DNA of 64,000 nucleotides from Caenimonas sp. SL110 (GTDB taxonomy: Bacteria > Pseudomonadota > Gammaproteobacteria > Burkholderiales > Burkholderiaceae_C), in contig NZ_JANU01000013.1 of NCBI RefSeq assembly GCF_001044395.1, positions 1 to 64,000 of the forward strand, read 5' to 3'. How positions within the stretch are numbered: the first letter of the stretch is position 1; every line of letters begins with the position of its first letter. A model generated the notes under the pieces. It saw only the letters and a program-made list of their open reading frames with translations. It did not search any database and was not told the DNA's origin. Of the stretch, positions 1 through 7,571 are shown in pieces. A program made the position numbers and the translations under genes.

Positions 1-39
1 CTTTGGGCCTGTGCACATGCCGCGATGCCCCCACCCCAA

Positions 40-60
40 CCCTCCCCCAGCGGGGGAGGG
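40..60. repeat. GC-rich perfect hairpin, dispersed-repeat type
   Basis: A perfect 9-bp inverted repeat (CCCTCCCCC, loop AGC, GGGGGAGGG) lies 14 bases beyond the stop codon of the carboxyltransferase gene. Hairpins of this CCCTCCCCC/GGGGGAGGG kind are common intergenic repeats in Burkholderiales. It has no T-run on either strand, so a classical intrinsic terminator is doubtful, although it could still protect or end the transcript. Confidence 0.6.
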
Positions 61-73
61 AGTGAAGGCAAAG

Positions 74-1906
74 CTACCACGTGTCGATCGACAGGCCGCG
101 ACTCTCACGCACCACGCAAGAAGCCAACCCCCGCGCCAACCACTCCCGCGTCTGCGCCGGATCGATCACCGCGTCGATCTCCAGCGTCGCAGCCATGTTC
201 ATTGCCTGACCGGCTTCGTACTGCTTCGCCACCAGATGGTCGTAGAGCGCATCGCGCGCCGGGCCTTCGGGCTGCGCTTGCAGCTCCTTGCGATAGCCCA
301 GCTTCACCGCGCCCTCCAGACCCATCGCGCCGAACTCGCCGGTCGGCCAGGCGACGGTGAAGTCGGGCGAGTGAAAGCCGCCCGCGCACATCGCCATCGC
401 CCCCAGTCCATACCCCTTGCGCAGCACCACGCTGAAAAACGGAACCCGCAGATGCGCAGCCGCGACGAACATGCGGCTCACGTGCCGCACCTGCGCGCGC
501 TCCTCGATCTCCGGCCCGACCATGAAGCCCGGCGTATCGACCAGGCTGACCAACGGCAAGCCATGCGCGTTGCACAGCTGCATGAATCGCGCGGCCTTGT
601 CGGCGGCATCGGCGTCGATGGCACCGCCCAGATGGAGCGGGTTGTTGGCGATGATGCCGACGGGCCGGCCCTCGATGCGGGCCAGTGCCGTGTGGATACC
701 CTTGCCGAAGCCGCTGCGCAATTCGAGCAGCGAGCCTGTGTCGCAGATGCCGGTCATCGCCGCACGCGTGTCGTAAACGCGCAGACGGTTCTCCGGCACA
801 ACGCTGCGCAAGGCATTTGCATCCGGCGAATCGAACGTCTGCACACGCCCCTGGAAGAACGACAGGTAGTGCTTCGCAGCACGCACGGCAGCGGCTTCAT
901 CTTCCACCAGCACATCGATCACGCCGTTGGCATGTTGGGTATCGCTGGGCCCAATCTGTTCGGGCTTGAAGACGCCCAGCCCGCCGCCTTCGACCATGGC
1001 CGGGCCGCCCATGCCGATGTTGCTCGCGCGCGTGGCGATGATCACATCGCTGCAGCCGAGCAGCGCCGCATTGCCCGCAAAGCACCGGCCCGCCACGATG
1101 CCGACCACCGGCACCTGTCCGTTCAGCCGCGCGTAGCTGGCGAAAGTGGAAACATGCAGGCCCGCCACGATGGGCATGTCGGTGTCGCCGGGCCGGCCAC
1201 CACCACCCTCGGCGAACAGCACCACCGGCAACTTGTTGGCCAGCGCGATGCCGAGCATGCGGTCGGTCTTCTGGTGATTGCGCATGCCTTGCGTGCCGGC
1301 CAGCACCGTGGCGTCGTAGGCCATCACCACCGTGCGCGACTGGTCCGGCCCGAAGCTATCGCCATTGATGCTGCCGATGCCGGTCACCATGCCATCGGCG
1401 GGCGTGTTGCGCATGAGGTCGTCGTCGCTGCGGCGATTGCGCTGCGCCGCGACGGCCAACGCACCGTATTCGGTGAAGCTGCCCGCGTCGCACAGGTCCT
1501 CAATGTTCTCGCGCGCGGTGCGCAGGCCCAGCGCGTGCCGGCGACGGACAGCATCCGGGCGCGCTGCATCGAGCGTGTGGGCGTGTCGGTCGAGCACGCG
1601 CTGCAGATCGGTGCGGACTTGCGTTTCGTGCATGGCTCCCGACAGGGCAACCGGCGGCGCGACTTTCTGCGTGATCGTTGTCGATGTTGCGAGCGCCATC
1701 GTGGACATCAACACGTCCCCCTGGCCCACGCCATCACCGGTGCCAAAGAACAGTTCGCGCACCTGCCCCGCTGCGGTCGCGCGAACTTCGTGCTCCATCT
1801 TCATGGCTTCCAGGATCACCACCACATCGCCTGGCGCGACGATGTCGCCGGGTGCGACTTGCCACTGGACGACCTGGGCCTGAAGGGGAGAGCGGAGTTC
1901 GGACAT
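74..1906 (-). CDS. Acyl-CoA carboxylase: biotinyl domain fused to carboxyltransferase
   Basis: Cytoplasmic 610-residue protein. Residues 1-72 form a biotinyl (BCCP) domain with the canonical EAMKMEHE motif, Lys36 being the expected biotinylation site. After a linker, residues from about 90 to the end form a complete acetyl/propionyl-CoA carboxylase type carboxyltransferase (N- and C-crotonase halves, with GRCFAGNAAL and a GYGLGAMAM-like oxyanion region). No biotin carboxylase domain is present, so that subunit must be encoded elsewhere. Carrier and carboxyltransferase are usually on separate chains, or the carrier is fused to the carboxylase instead. I chose ATG 1906; an in-frame ATG at 1915 would add three residues. 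It is divergent from the asparaginase gene. The acyl-CoA substrate cannot be told from sequence. Confidence 0.85.
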   Translation of the reverse strand: MSELRSPLQAQVVQWQVAPGDIVAPGDVVVILEAMKMEHEVRATAAGQVRELFFGTGDGVGQGDVLMSTMALATSTTITQKVAPPVALSGAMHETQVRTDLQRVLDRHAHTLDAARPDAVRRRHALGLRTARENIEDLCDAGSFTEYGALAVAAQRNRRSDDDLMRNTPADGMVTGIGSINGDSFGPDQSRTVVMAYDATVLAGTQGMRNHQKTDRMLGIALANKLPVVLFAEGGGGRPGDTDMPIVAGLHVSTFASYARLNGQVPVVGIVAGRCFAGNAALLGCSDVIIATRASNIGMGGPAMVEGGGLGVFKPEQIGPSDTQHANGVIDVLVEDEAAAVRAAKHYLSFFQGRVQTFDSPDANALRSVVPENRLRVYDTRAAMTGICDTGSLLELRSGFGKGIHTALARIEGRPVGIIANNPLHLGGAIDADAADKAARFMQLCNAHGLPLVSLVDTPGFMVGPEIEERAQVRHVSRMFVAAAHLRVPFFSVVLRKGYGLGAMAMCAGGFHSPDFTVAWPTGEFGAMGLEGAVKLGYRKELQAQPEGPARDALYDHLVAKQYEAGQAMNMAATLEIDAVIDPAQTREWLARGLASCVVRESRGLSIDTW

Positions 1907-1979
1907 GGCTCCCATTCTGATACCGGCCCGGCGGCGGCCGCGTCAAACGAGCGACATCGCCTCGCCGGATAATGAATGC

Positions 1980-2987
1980 ATGACCCCACTCGTCCCCCTC
2001 ATTGAAAGCTATCGCGGCGGCACCCTGGAGTGCCGGTTCTTTGGTGCTGTCGCCGTGGTTGACGCGGCCGGCAAGCTGGTGGCGCAGGCGGGCGATCCGC
2101 ACTGGGTGACCTTCTCGCGATCGACCTTGAAGGCGCTGCAGGCGCTTCCATTCGTGAAGGCCGGCGGCCCCAAGTTCTTCGATTTTTCGCGCGAGAAGAT
2201 CGCCATGATGTGCTCCAGCCACAGCGGCGAGCCCATGCACGTCGAGCAGGTGCAAGGCATGCTGGACAAGGCCGGTCTCAGCTACAAGGCGCTGCAATGC
2301 GGATGCCATGTGCCGTACTTCGTTGAAGCCGGTGTCGGCCCCGCGCCCGAGGTGATCGACGAGCGCCACCACAACTGCAGCGGCAAGCATGCCGGCTTTC
2401 TCGCGGCCTGCGTGCAAAAGGGCTGGCCTGTCGCCAACTACCTCGCGCCCGCCCATCCATTGCAGCAGGCCATCAGGCGCGAAGTGGCGAGCGTGGTCGG
2501 TCTCGCGCCCGAGGACTTGAAGCTGGGCATCGATGGCTGCTCGGCACCGAATTTCGCGATGCCGCTGTCGAGTCTTGCGCGGGGCTATGCAAGGCTGGCC
2601 ACCGGCGCGGCGGACACCGAATTCGGCGAGAGCTTTGCGCAGTTGTCCGATGCGATGACGGCGCACCCCGAACTCGTGTCAGGCACGAATCGCAGCGACA
2701 AGGCCTTCATGAATGCGGGACGCGGCGACTGGGTGACCAAGGCCGGCGCCGACGGCGTGCAGGCGTTTGCCAGCCGCAGCCGCAAGCAGGCCTTCACGCT
2801 CAAGATCTCCGACGGCAACAAGATCGCGGTGCAAGCCGCCACCATCGCCGTGCTGGATCAACTCGGCTGGCTGGACCAGCGCCAGAAAGATGAGCTGCGG
2901 CCCTGGCGTTTCGAGGCGATTGCGAACACCAAGGGAACGCGCGTGGGGGAGAGAAAGAGCGTGATGAAGATCGAATCTGCGAACTGA
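1980..2987 (+). CDS. L-asparaginase II family protein (Rhizobium-type)
   Basis: 335-residue protein of the asparaginase II family (PF06089), which is unrelated to E. coli AnsA/B and is predicted to hydrolyse L-asparagine to aspartate and ammonia in the cytoplasm. It has the family blocks around SRSTLKALQALP, CSSHSGEP, the HHNCSGKHAGFL segment with conserved Cys/Lys, and a DGCSAPNFAMPL block. There is no signal peptide. The ATG at 1980 (MTPLVPLIE) is the natural family start; the frame stays open upstream to 1905 inside the divergent promoter region. It stands alone, with 41 bases to the following SDR gene, which may be co-transcribed. Confidence 0.85.
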   Translation: MTPLVPLIESYRGGTLECRFFGAVAVVDAAGKLVAQAGDPHWVTFSRSTLKALQALPFVKAGGPKFFDFSREKIAMMCSSHSGEPMHVEQVQGMLDKAGLSYKALQCGCHVPYFVEAGVGPAPEVIDERHHNCSGKHAGFLAACVQKGWPVANYLAPAHPLQQAIRREVASVVGLAPEDLKLGIDGCSAPNFAMPLSSLARGYARLATGAADTEFGESFAQLSDAMTAHPELVSGTNRSDKAFMNAGRGDWVTKAGADGVQAFASRSRKQAFTLKISDGNKIAVQAATIAVLDQLGWLDQRQKDELRPWRFEAIANTKGTRVGERKSVMKIESAN

Positions 2988-3028
2988 AATCCGCCGGTCC
3001 TGTTCCGGTCCTGTTCCTATACTGCTGC

Positions 3029-3943
3029 ATGAAACTCCTGTTCATCGGCGGTACGCGCTTCCTGGGTCATGCGATGTCAACCGAAGCGCTTGCGCGCGGG
3101 CATGAAGTCGATGTCTTTCATCGCGGCAAGACGCCCGCGCAGGGGCTTGACGGTGTGCGGCATCTGCATGGCGATCGTGTGACTGATCTCTCGGCGCTCG
3201 CCGAAGGCCAGTGGGATGCGGTGATCGACACCTGCGCCTACCGGCCGCGCGATGTCGTTCTGATGGCCCATGCGTTGGGCACGCGGTTTCGCAAGTATGT
3301 GTTCGTTTCGTCCGCTTCCGTTTACGCCTCGGACATTCCAGCCGACTCCGCCGAGTCCGCGCCTCGCACCGCCACGGGCAGCCTGGACAAAACGGCACTC
3401 GACACCGCGCCCATCAATGGCGACACCTACGGGCCGCTCAAGGTGCTGTGCGAGGACGCGGTGTTTGCACACCACGTGGACCATCTGGTGCTGCGGCCCA
3501 CCTTCGTCATCGGCCCCAACGACTACACGCAGCGGTTTCCCGAATGGGTCAGGCGCATTGCCGCAGGCGGGGTCGTGGATGCGCCAGGCCCGCGCGAGGC
3601 AGCGGTTCAATACATCGACGCACGCGACCTCGCGCGTTTCACGATCTCTGCCGTAGAGGCGAACCTGCGCGGCACCTTCAACACGGCGTCGCCAACGGTG
3701 CCGTTCGGCTTTGGCGATCTGCTTGAGGCGGTGGTGAAGGGTGTCGCACCGGCGGGCACGCGCTTGAATTGGCTGACGCCCGCGCAAGCGAAGGCTTCGG
3801 GCAAGGAGTTTCCGCTGTGGGGCGGCGGCGAATCATCGGGCGTCGCGGCGATCAACAGCGACGCGGCTCGCGCCAACGGACTGGTTGCAAGGCCGCTGGA
3901 AGAAACCGCACGCGACACGCTGGCGTGGCTGTCGGGCGAATGA
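3029..3943 (+). CDS. NAD(P)-dependent epimerase/dehydratase (extended SDR)
   Basis: 304-residue Rossmann protein. It opens with a GGTRFLG dinucleotide-binding motif at residues 7-13 and has the SSASVY strand, a TYGPLKVLCE segment carrying the YxxxK catalytic pair, and LRPTFVIGPNDYTQR. It resembles atypical extended SDRs of the CSP41/nucleotide-sugar epimerase type, and its real substrate is unknown. It follows the asparaginase gene at 41 bases and is convergent with kdgD, 46 bases away. No signal peptide or membrane segment is visible. Confidence 0.75.
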   Translation: MKLLFIGGTRFLGHAMSTEALARGHEVDVFHRGKTPAQGLDGVRHLHGDRVTDLSALAEGQWDAVIDTCAYRPRDVVLMAHALGTRFRKYVFVSSASVYASDIPADSAESAPRTATGSLDKTALDTAPINGDTYGPLKVLCEDAVFAHHVDHLVLRPTFVIGPNDYTQRFPEWVRRIAAGGVVDAPGPREAAVQYIDARDLARFTISAVEANLRGTFNTASPTVPFGFGDLLEAVVKGVAPAGTRLNWLTPAQAKASGKEFPLWGGGESSGVAAINSDAARANGLVARPLEETARDTLAWLSGE

Positions 3944-3989
3944 AGTTTCGTTGTCCGCAGTGACGCAGGCCTGATGCGCCCCCGTGCTT

Positions 3990-4901
3990 CTACTGCGGTC
4001 CGAGCTTGTGGATGAGCGCGGCCAGCTGCTCGACTTCAGCGGGCTTGAGGTCTGAAATGGGTGGGCGAACCGGCCCGGCGGTCTTGCCGACGATGGTCGC
4101 GCCGGCCTTCACGATGCTCACCGCGTAGCCCTCGCCCCTGTTGCGGATCTCCAGGTACGGCAGGAAGAATTCATCGAGCAGGCGGCCGGTGGTTGCGGTG
4201 TCACCACTCGCATAGGCGTTGTAGAACTCGATGGCGGTTCGCGGAACGAAGTTGAACACTGCCGATGAGTACACCGGCACGCCCAGCGCCTGATAGGCAT
4301 GGGCATAGACCTCGTGCGTGGGCATGCCGCCGACGTACACGAAGCGGTCACCCAGCTTCTGGCGAATCGACACGATGCGTTCGATGTCGCCCAGGCCGTC
4401 CTTGAAGCCGATGAGGTTGGGGCAACGCTCGGCCAGTTTTGCAAGCGAATCGGCGTTGAGCTTGCACGCGCCGCGGTTGTAGACGATGACGCCGATCTTC
4501 ACGCTCTTGCAGACGGCTTCTACGTGCGCGAGCAGGCCTTCCTGCGATGCTTCGGTGAGGTAGTGCGGCAGCAGCAGCACGCCCTGCGCGCCGTTGCGCT
4601 CGGCTTCCTGCGCATAGCGGATCGCCAGCGTGGTGCCGCCACCCGCACCGCCGACGATGGGAACGCGGCCACGGCAGGCATCGGCGGCGGTCTTGATGAC
4701 CTGCGCATATTCGGTGGGCTCCAGCGAAAAGAACTCGCCCGTGCCACCGGCGGCAAACAGCACCGTCGCGCCATAAGGCATGAGCCATTCGAGGCGTTCG
4801 GTGTAGCCGCGCGGATTGAATTGCAGTTGTGCGTCGAAGTCGGTCAGCGGGAACGACAGCAGGCCCGACGACAGTGCGGATTTGAGTTCTTGGGGGGACA
4901 T
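3990..4901 (-). CDS. kdgD: 5-dehydro-4-deoxyglucarate dehydratase
   Basis: 303-residue class I aldolase-fold enzyme (DHDPS family). It decarboxylates and dehydrates 5-keto-4-deoxyglucarate to 2-oxoglutarate semialdehyde in glucarate/galactarate catabolism. Visible features are the SFPLTDFD start region, [11 protein letters not shown] substrate loop, VYNRG tyrosine region and GFKDGLGD, whose lysine is the Schiff-base residue. ATG 4901 (MSPQELKS) fits family length; the 14 further upstream codons look non-coding. The Bug protein gene lies upstream on the same strand and probably imports the sugar acid. A 13-bp inverted repeat upstream (4929-4941/5009-5021) is a likely operator. Glucarate or galactarate dehydratase genes are not in the window. 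Confidence 0.9.
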   Translation of the reverse strand: MSPQELKSALSSGLLSFPLTDFDAQLQFNPRGYTERLEWLMPYGATVLFAAGGTGEFFSLEPTEYAQVIKTAADACRGRVPIVGGAGGGTTLAIRYAQEAERNGAQGVLLLPHYLTEASQEGLLAHVEAVCKSVKIGVIVYNRGACKLNADSLAKLAERCPNLIGFKDGLGDIERIVSIRQKLGDRFVYVGGMPTHEVYAHAYQALGVPVYSSAVFNFVPRTAIEFYNAYASGDTATTGRLLDEFFLPYLEIRNRGEGYAVSIVKAGATIVGKTAGPVRPPISDLKPAEVEQLAALIHKLGPQ

Positions 4902-4928
4902 GGGCGGATCGGTGGTGGCAGGAAGTGA

Positions 4929-5021
4929 GTCATCGTACAACAAGACATCACTTCCTGCAAACCAACCTCAATCTGCCTGCGTTCTCCAATGAAAACGTAA
5001 TTTTTCTGGTTGTACGATGAC
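4929..5021. promoter_or_regulatory. Paired operator-like inverted repeat upstream of kdgD
   Basis: GTCATCGTACAAC at 4929-4941 and its exact reverse complement GTTGTACGATGAC at 5009-5021 flank the 122-base gap between the Bug gene stop and the kdgD start. Each copy contains TTGTACGATGAC on one strand, and the distal one reads TTGTACGATGACAA, a TTGT-N6-ACAA dyad. Two copies 68 bases apart around a promoter suggest a looping or double-site repressor, plausibly of the GntR family that commonly controls sugar-acid genes. The regulator is not identified here. Confidence 0.5.
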
Positions 5022-5023
5022 AA

Positions 5024-6001
5024 TCACTCAGGCTTGATCCGGGCCCGATCCACGACCAGTTTCCAGCGCTTTTGCTCGGCCGCGATGAATTGCGCGAACT
5101 GCGCCGGCGTGCCACCAACCGCTTGCGCTGCATCGTTGTTCAAGCGCTCCAGCGCCGCGTTGGTTTTCATGGCCTTGGCCGTCTCGGCCGCCAGGCGATC
5201 GATGTTGGCCTGCGGCATGGTGGACGGCGCGAGCATGCCGTACCACTGGGTCATCTCGAAGCCCGGAAATCCCTGTTCGGCCACCGTCGGCACATCGGGC
5301 AATTGCGGCAGGCGCTGGGTCGAGCCGGTGGCGATGCAGCGCAGCTTGCCGGCCTTGATGTGCGGCAGGATCGCCGCAGCGCCCACCGATGCCGCATCGA
5401 GCCGGCCTGCCAGCAGGTCGGTGAGCTGCGGGCCTGTGCCCTTGTACGGAATGTGGGTGATGAAGATGTTGGCGGTCATCTTCAGGTATTCCATCGCGAG
5501 GTGACCCGCGCTGCCATTGCCTGCCGATCCGTAATTCATCTGGCCGGGCTTGGCCTTGACCAATGCGATGAACTCTTTCAGGTCCTTCGCCGGAACGTTG
5601 GGATGCACGACATACAGGCTGGGCACCTTGGCCAGCAGGCTGATCGGCTTGAAGTCCTTGTTGGGGTCGTAGGGCAGCTTGTCGAACATGTACGGGTTGA
5701 CCGCCAGCGTTCCGATGTGCCCCAGGATGATGGTGTGGCCGTCGTCGGCGCGTGCCACTTCGGCCATCGCGATGTTGCCCGATGCACCGGGCTTGTTGTC
5801 GACAAAGACGTTCTGCCCGATGGTCTTTAGCAACTCGCCGGCTGCCGCGCGCGCGACGATCTCGGAGCTGCCGCCCGGTGCGAACGGCACGACGAAGCGG
5901 ATCGGCTTGCTGGGCCATGCGGCCTGCGCAAACGCCGGATGTGATTGCAGGGTCGCGAAGGCGGCGCCTGCACCCAGAAGTTCTCGTCTCGTGATTTGCA
6001 T
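5024..6001 (-). CDS. Bug-family tripartite tricarboxylate transporter substrate-binding protein
   Basis: 325-residue periplasmic solute-binding protein (TctC/Bug, PF03401). A twin-Arg-containing signal peptide (MQITRRELLGAGAAF...) is followed by the family hallmarks: WPSKPIRFVVPFAPGG, the VDNKPGASGNIAMAEVA ligand loop, NYGSAGNGSAGHLAMEY and HIPYKGTGP. ATG 6001 has an AGGAG ribosome site. It lies upstream of kdgD on the same strand, so its ligand may be a hexarate, but this is only inferred from context. No TctA/TctB membrane subunits are in the window. Confidence 0.9.
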   Translation of the reverse strand: MQITRRELLGAGAAFATLQSHPAFAQAAWPSKPIRFVVPFAPGGSSEIVARAAAGELLKTIGQNVFVDNKPGASGNIAMAEVARADDGHTIILGHIGTLAVNPYMFDKLPYDPNKDFKPISLLAKVPSLYVVHPNVPAKDLKEFIALVKAKPGQMNYGSAGNGSAGHLAMEYLKMTANIFITHIPYKGTGPQLTDLLAGRLDAASVGAAAILPHIKAGKLRCIATGSTQRLPQLPDVPTVAEQGFPGFEMTQWYGMLAPSTMPQANIDRLAAETAKAMKTNAALERLNNDAAQAVGGTPAQFAQFIAAEQKRWKLVVDRARIKPE

Positions 6002-6240
6002 GATGTATCTCTCCTCTTTTCGCAATTGTCCATCAGTGTCGACAGCCCACTGAATCGTGATCTTTTCGAGGGGCGCCTACCCACACCAAGGTCTATCTGT
6101 AACAACCCCCGGAACGAAACAGCGGGTGTCCTCCACACATCTCATACCACGCCTGAATTCATGGCCCCACACGGCCGCAGGGCTGGTCGTTGGAACTTGA
6201 CCCGGGCAATTTTGCCCAGCAAACCTGAAGGACTTGAGAA

Positions 6241-6765
6241 ATGAAATCCTCGATGACAAAACTGGCGATCGCGTTGGCTGCAATGGTGGTGGGTGGGTCC
6301 GCGGCGGCGGGACCGGTCACCACGACCTTTACCGTGACGGCAAGCGTTGGCTCGGAGTGCGTGATTGGCAACCCGACCAACATGGCTTTTGGAGCGCTCA
6401 AGATGCTCGACGGCGTCAGCGGCGGTTTGAATGAGGAAGACAATGTCGCCACCGCGACCTTCGATGCCACCTGCACCAATGGCACAGCCCTGCCAAAACT
6501 GCAGTTCAGTTCGGCAAACGGTGTCGGCACCTTCAAGATGAAAGGTGGCATCAGTGACGATCTGATGAGCTACTCGCTCTACACGGGTGGCGAGCCCGAA
6601 CAGATTACGCACGACACGGCGGCGGCCTTCCCCGGCTTCGAGGCGGACGGCACTGTGAAGACACTCACTGTCTCTGGCAGGCTCACCGCCGGCGATAAGG
6701 CCTCTAAGACCATCGGCGCATACACCGACACGGTCACGATCACGGCCACTTTCACGCCCGATTGA
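6241..6765 (+). CDS. Spore coat protein U-like major pilin (archaic chaperone-usher pilus)
   Basis: 174-residue exported protein with a cleavable signal (MKSSMTKLAIALAAMVVGGSAAAG) and one SCPU (PF05229) domain. It shows the TFTVTASVGSECVI start, a paired cysteine later in TFDATCTNG, and the closing YTDTVTITATFTP strand. This is the arrangement of CsuA/B-type pilin subunits, which polymerise by donor-strand exchange. It is the first gene of a four-gene operon (pilin, chaperone, usher, second SCPU protein), with a GAAGGA ribosome site and a 239-base leader region upstream. Confidence 0.85.
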   Translation: MKSSMTKLAIALAAMVVGGSAAAGPVTTTFTVTASVGSECVIGNPTNMAFGALKMLDGVSGGLNEEDNVATATFDATCTNGTALPKLQFSSANGVGTFKMKGGISDDLMSYSLYTGGEPEQITHDTAAAFPGFEADGTVKTLTVSGRLTAGDKASKTIGAYTDTVTITATFTPD

Positions 6766-6784
6766 TAAACCGGCGCCAGTCGCA

Positions 6785-7567
6785 ATGAAATTTTTTCAAC
6801 TGCGAAACTTGCGCCCGGCGGCATGGCGGGGGCTGGCAGCCCTCGCTGTCGCCACGGCGCTCAGTTTGGGCTGGCATCCGGCGGCGCTCTCGCAGGTGCT
6901 GCTGGAGCCGGTGGTGCTGGAGCTGTCGCAGCGCCAGCGCATCGCTGTCTTGCAGGTCAGCCTGAGCGAACGAGCTGCGGCGCCTGTCCGGCTGCAGGCC
7001 GAGCTGCTGCGCTGGACCCAGTCCACTACGGGCGAGTCCGTCACCGAACCCACGGACGAACTACTCATTTCGCCACCGATCGTCGACTTGAAGCCGGGCC
7101 AGAGGCAGGTGTTTCGGGTTGCGATCCGTGCCCCCAAACCCTCGCAAAACGAGGTGGCCTATCGGCTGATCCTGGAAGACATCTCGCCCGATCCGGTCGA
7201 TGCAGCCGGCAAGAAAATTCCCGGCCTGGCCATTCGCATGCGCTACGACCTGCCGGTGATGGTGGCGCCGTCGGTGGCAGTCGTGCAGTCGCTGCGCTTC
7301 AGTTCGTGCGCAGCCACGGCCGGTGTATCGCACGCATGCCTGCGCGTTCGCAACGCGGGCAACAAGCGCGTGCGCATGCAGGCATTGCAGCTGGCTGGCG
7401 ACGGCTGGCAGCAGTCGCTGAAACTGGGCGACACCGGCCTCTTGCTGGCCGGCGGCGCGCGCGAATGGCAAGTGCCGCTGCAGCCCGGCGGCGCTGGCAA
7501 GGTGGGCGATGTCCGCGCAACGATCGGGCGTGGCGAAATTCTGAAGGTCGCGCCCGACGCGCCCTAG
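6785..7567 (+). CDS. Periplasmic pilus assembly chaperone (PapD/CsuC-like)
   Basis: 260-residue protein with an N-terminal signal (about residues 1-38) and a two-domain PapD-like Ig fold. Residues about 40-165 hold the G1-type strand region ISPPIVDLKPGQRQVFRVAIR, the usual subunit-clamp segment, followed by YRLILEDI. The second domain carries two cysteines (SSCAATAGVSHACLRV), as in archaic-system chaperones. It would hold SCPU subunits in the periplasm and pass them to the usher. It starts 20 bases after the pilin gene and ends five bases before the usher start. Confidence 0.85.
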   Translation: MKFFQLRNLRPAAWRGLAALAVATALSLGWHPAALSQVLLEPVVLELSQRQRIAVLQVSLSERAAAPVRLQAELLRWTQSTTGESVTEPTDELLISPPIVDLKPGQRQVFRVAIRAPKPSQNEVAYRLILEDISPDPVDAAGKKIPGLAIRMRYDLPVMVAPSVAVVQSLRFSSCAATAGVSHACLRVRNAGNKRVRMQALQLAGDGWQQSLKLGDTGLLLAGGAREWQVPLQPGGAGKVGDVRATIGRGEILKVAPDAP

Positions 7568-7571
7568 CATC

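Noticed and set aside
11-1972. 653-codon open frame antisense to the carboxyltransferase gene
   Set aside because: The high-GC third codon positions of the real gene leave the opposite strand open. The product has Arg/His-rich, low-complexity composition, while the minus-strand frame has clear domains.
3944-3989. Possible terminator between SDR and kdgD genes
   Set aside because: I could find no convincing stem with a T-run in the 46-base gap.
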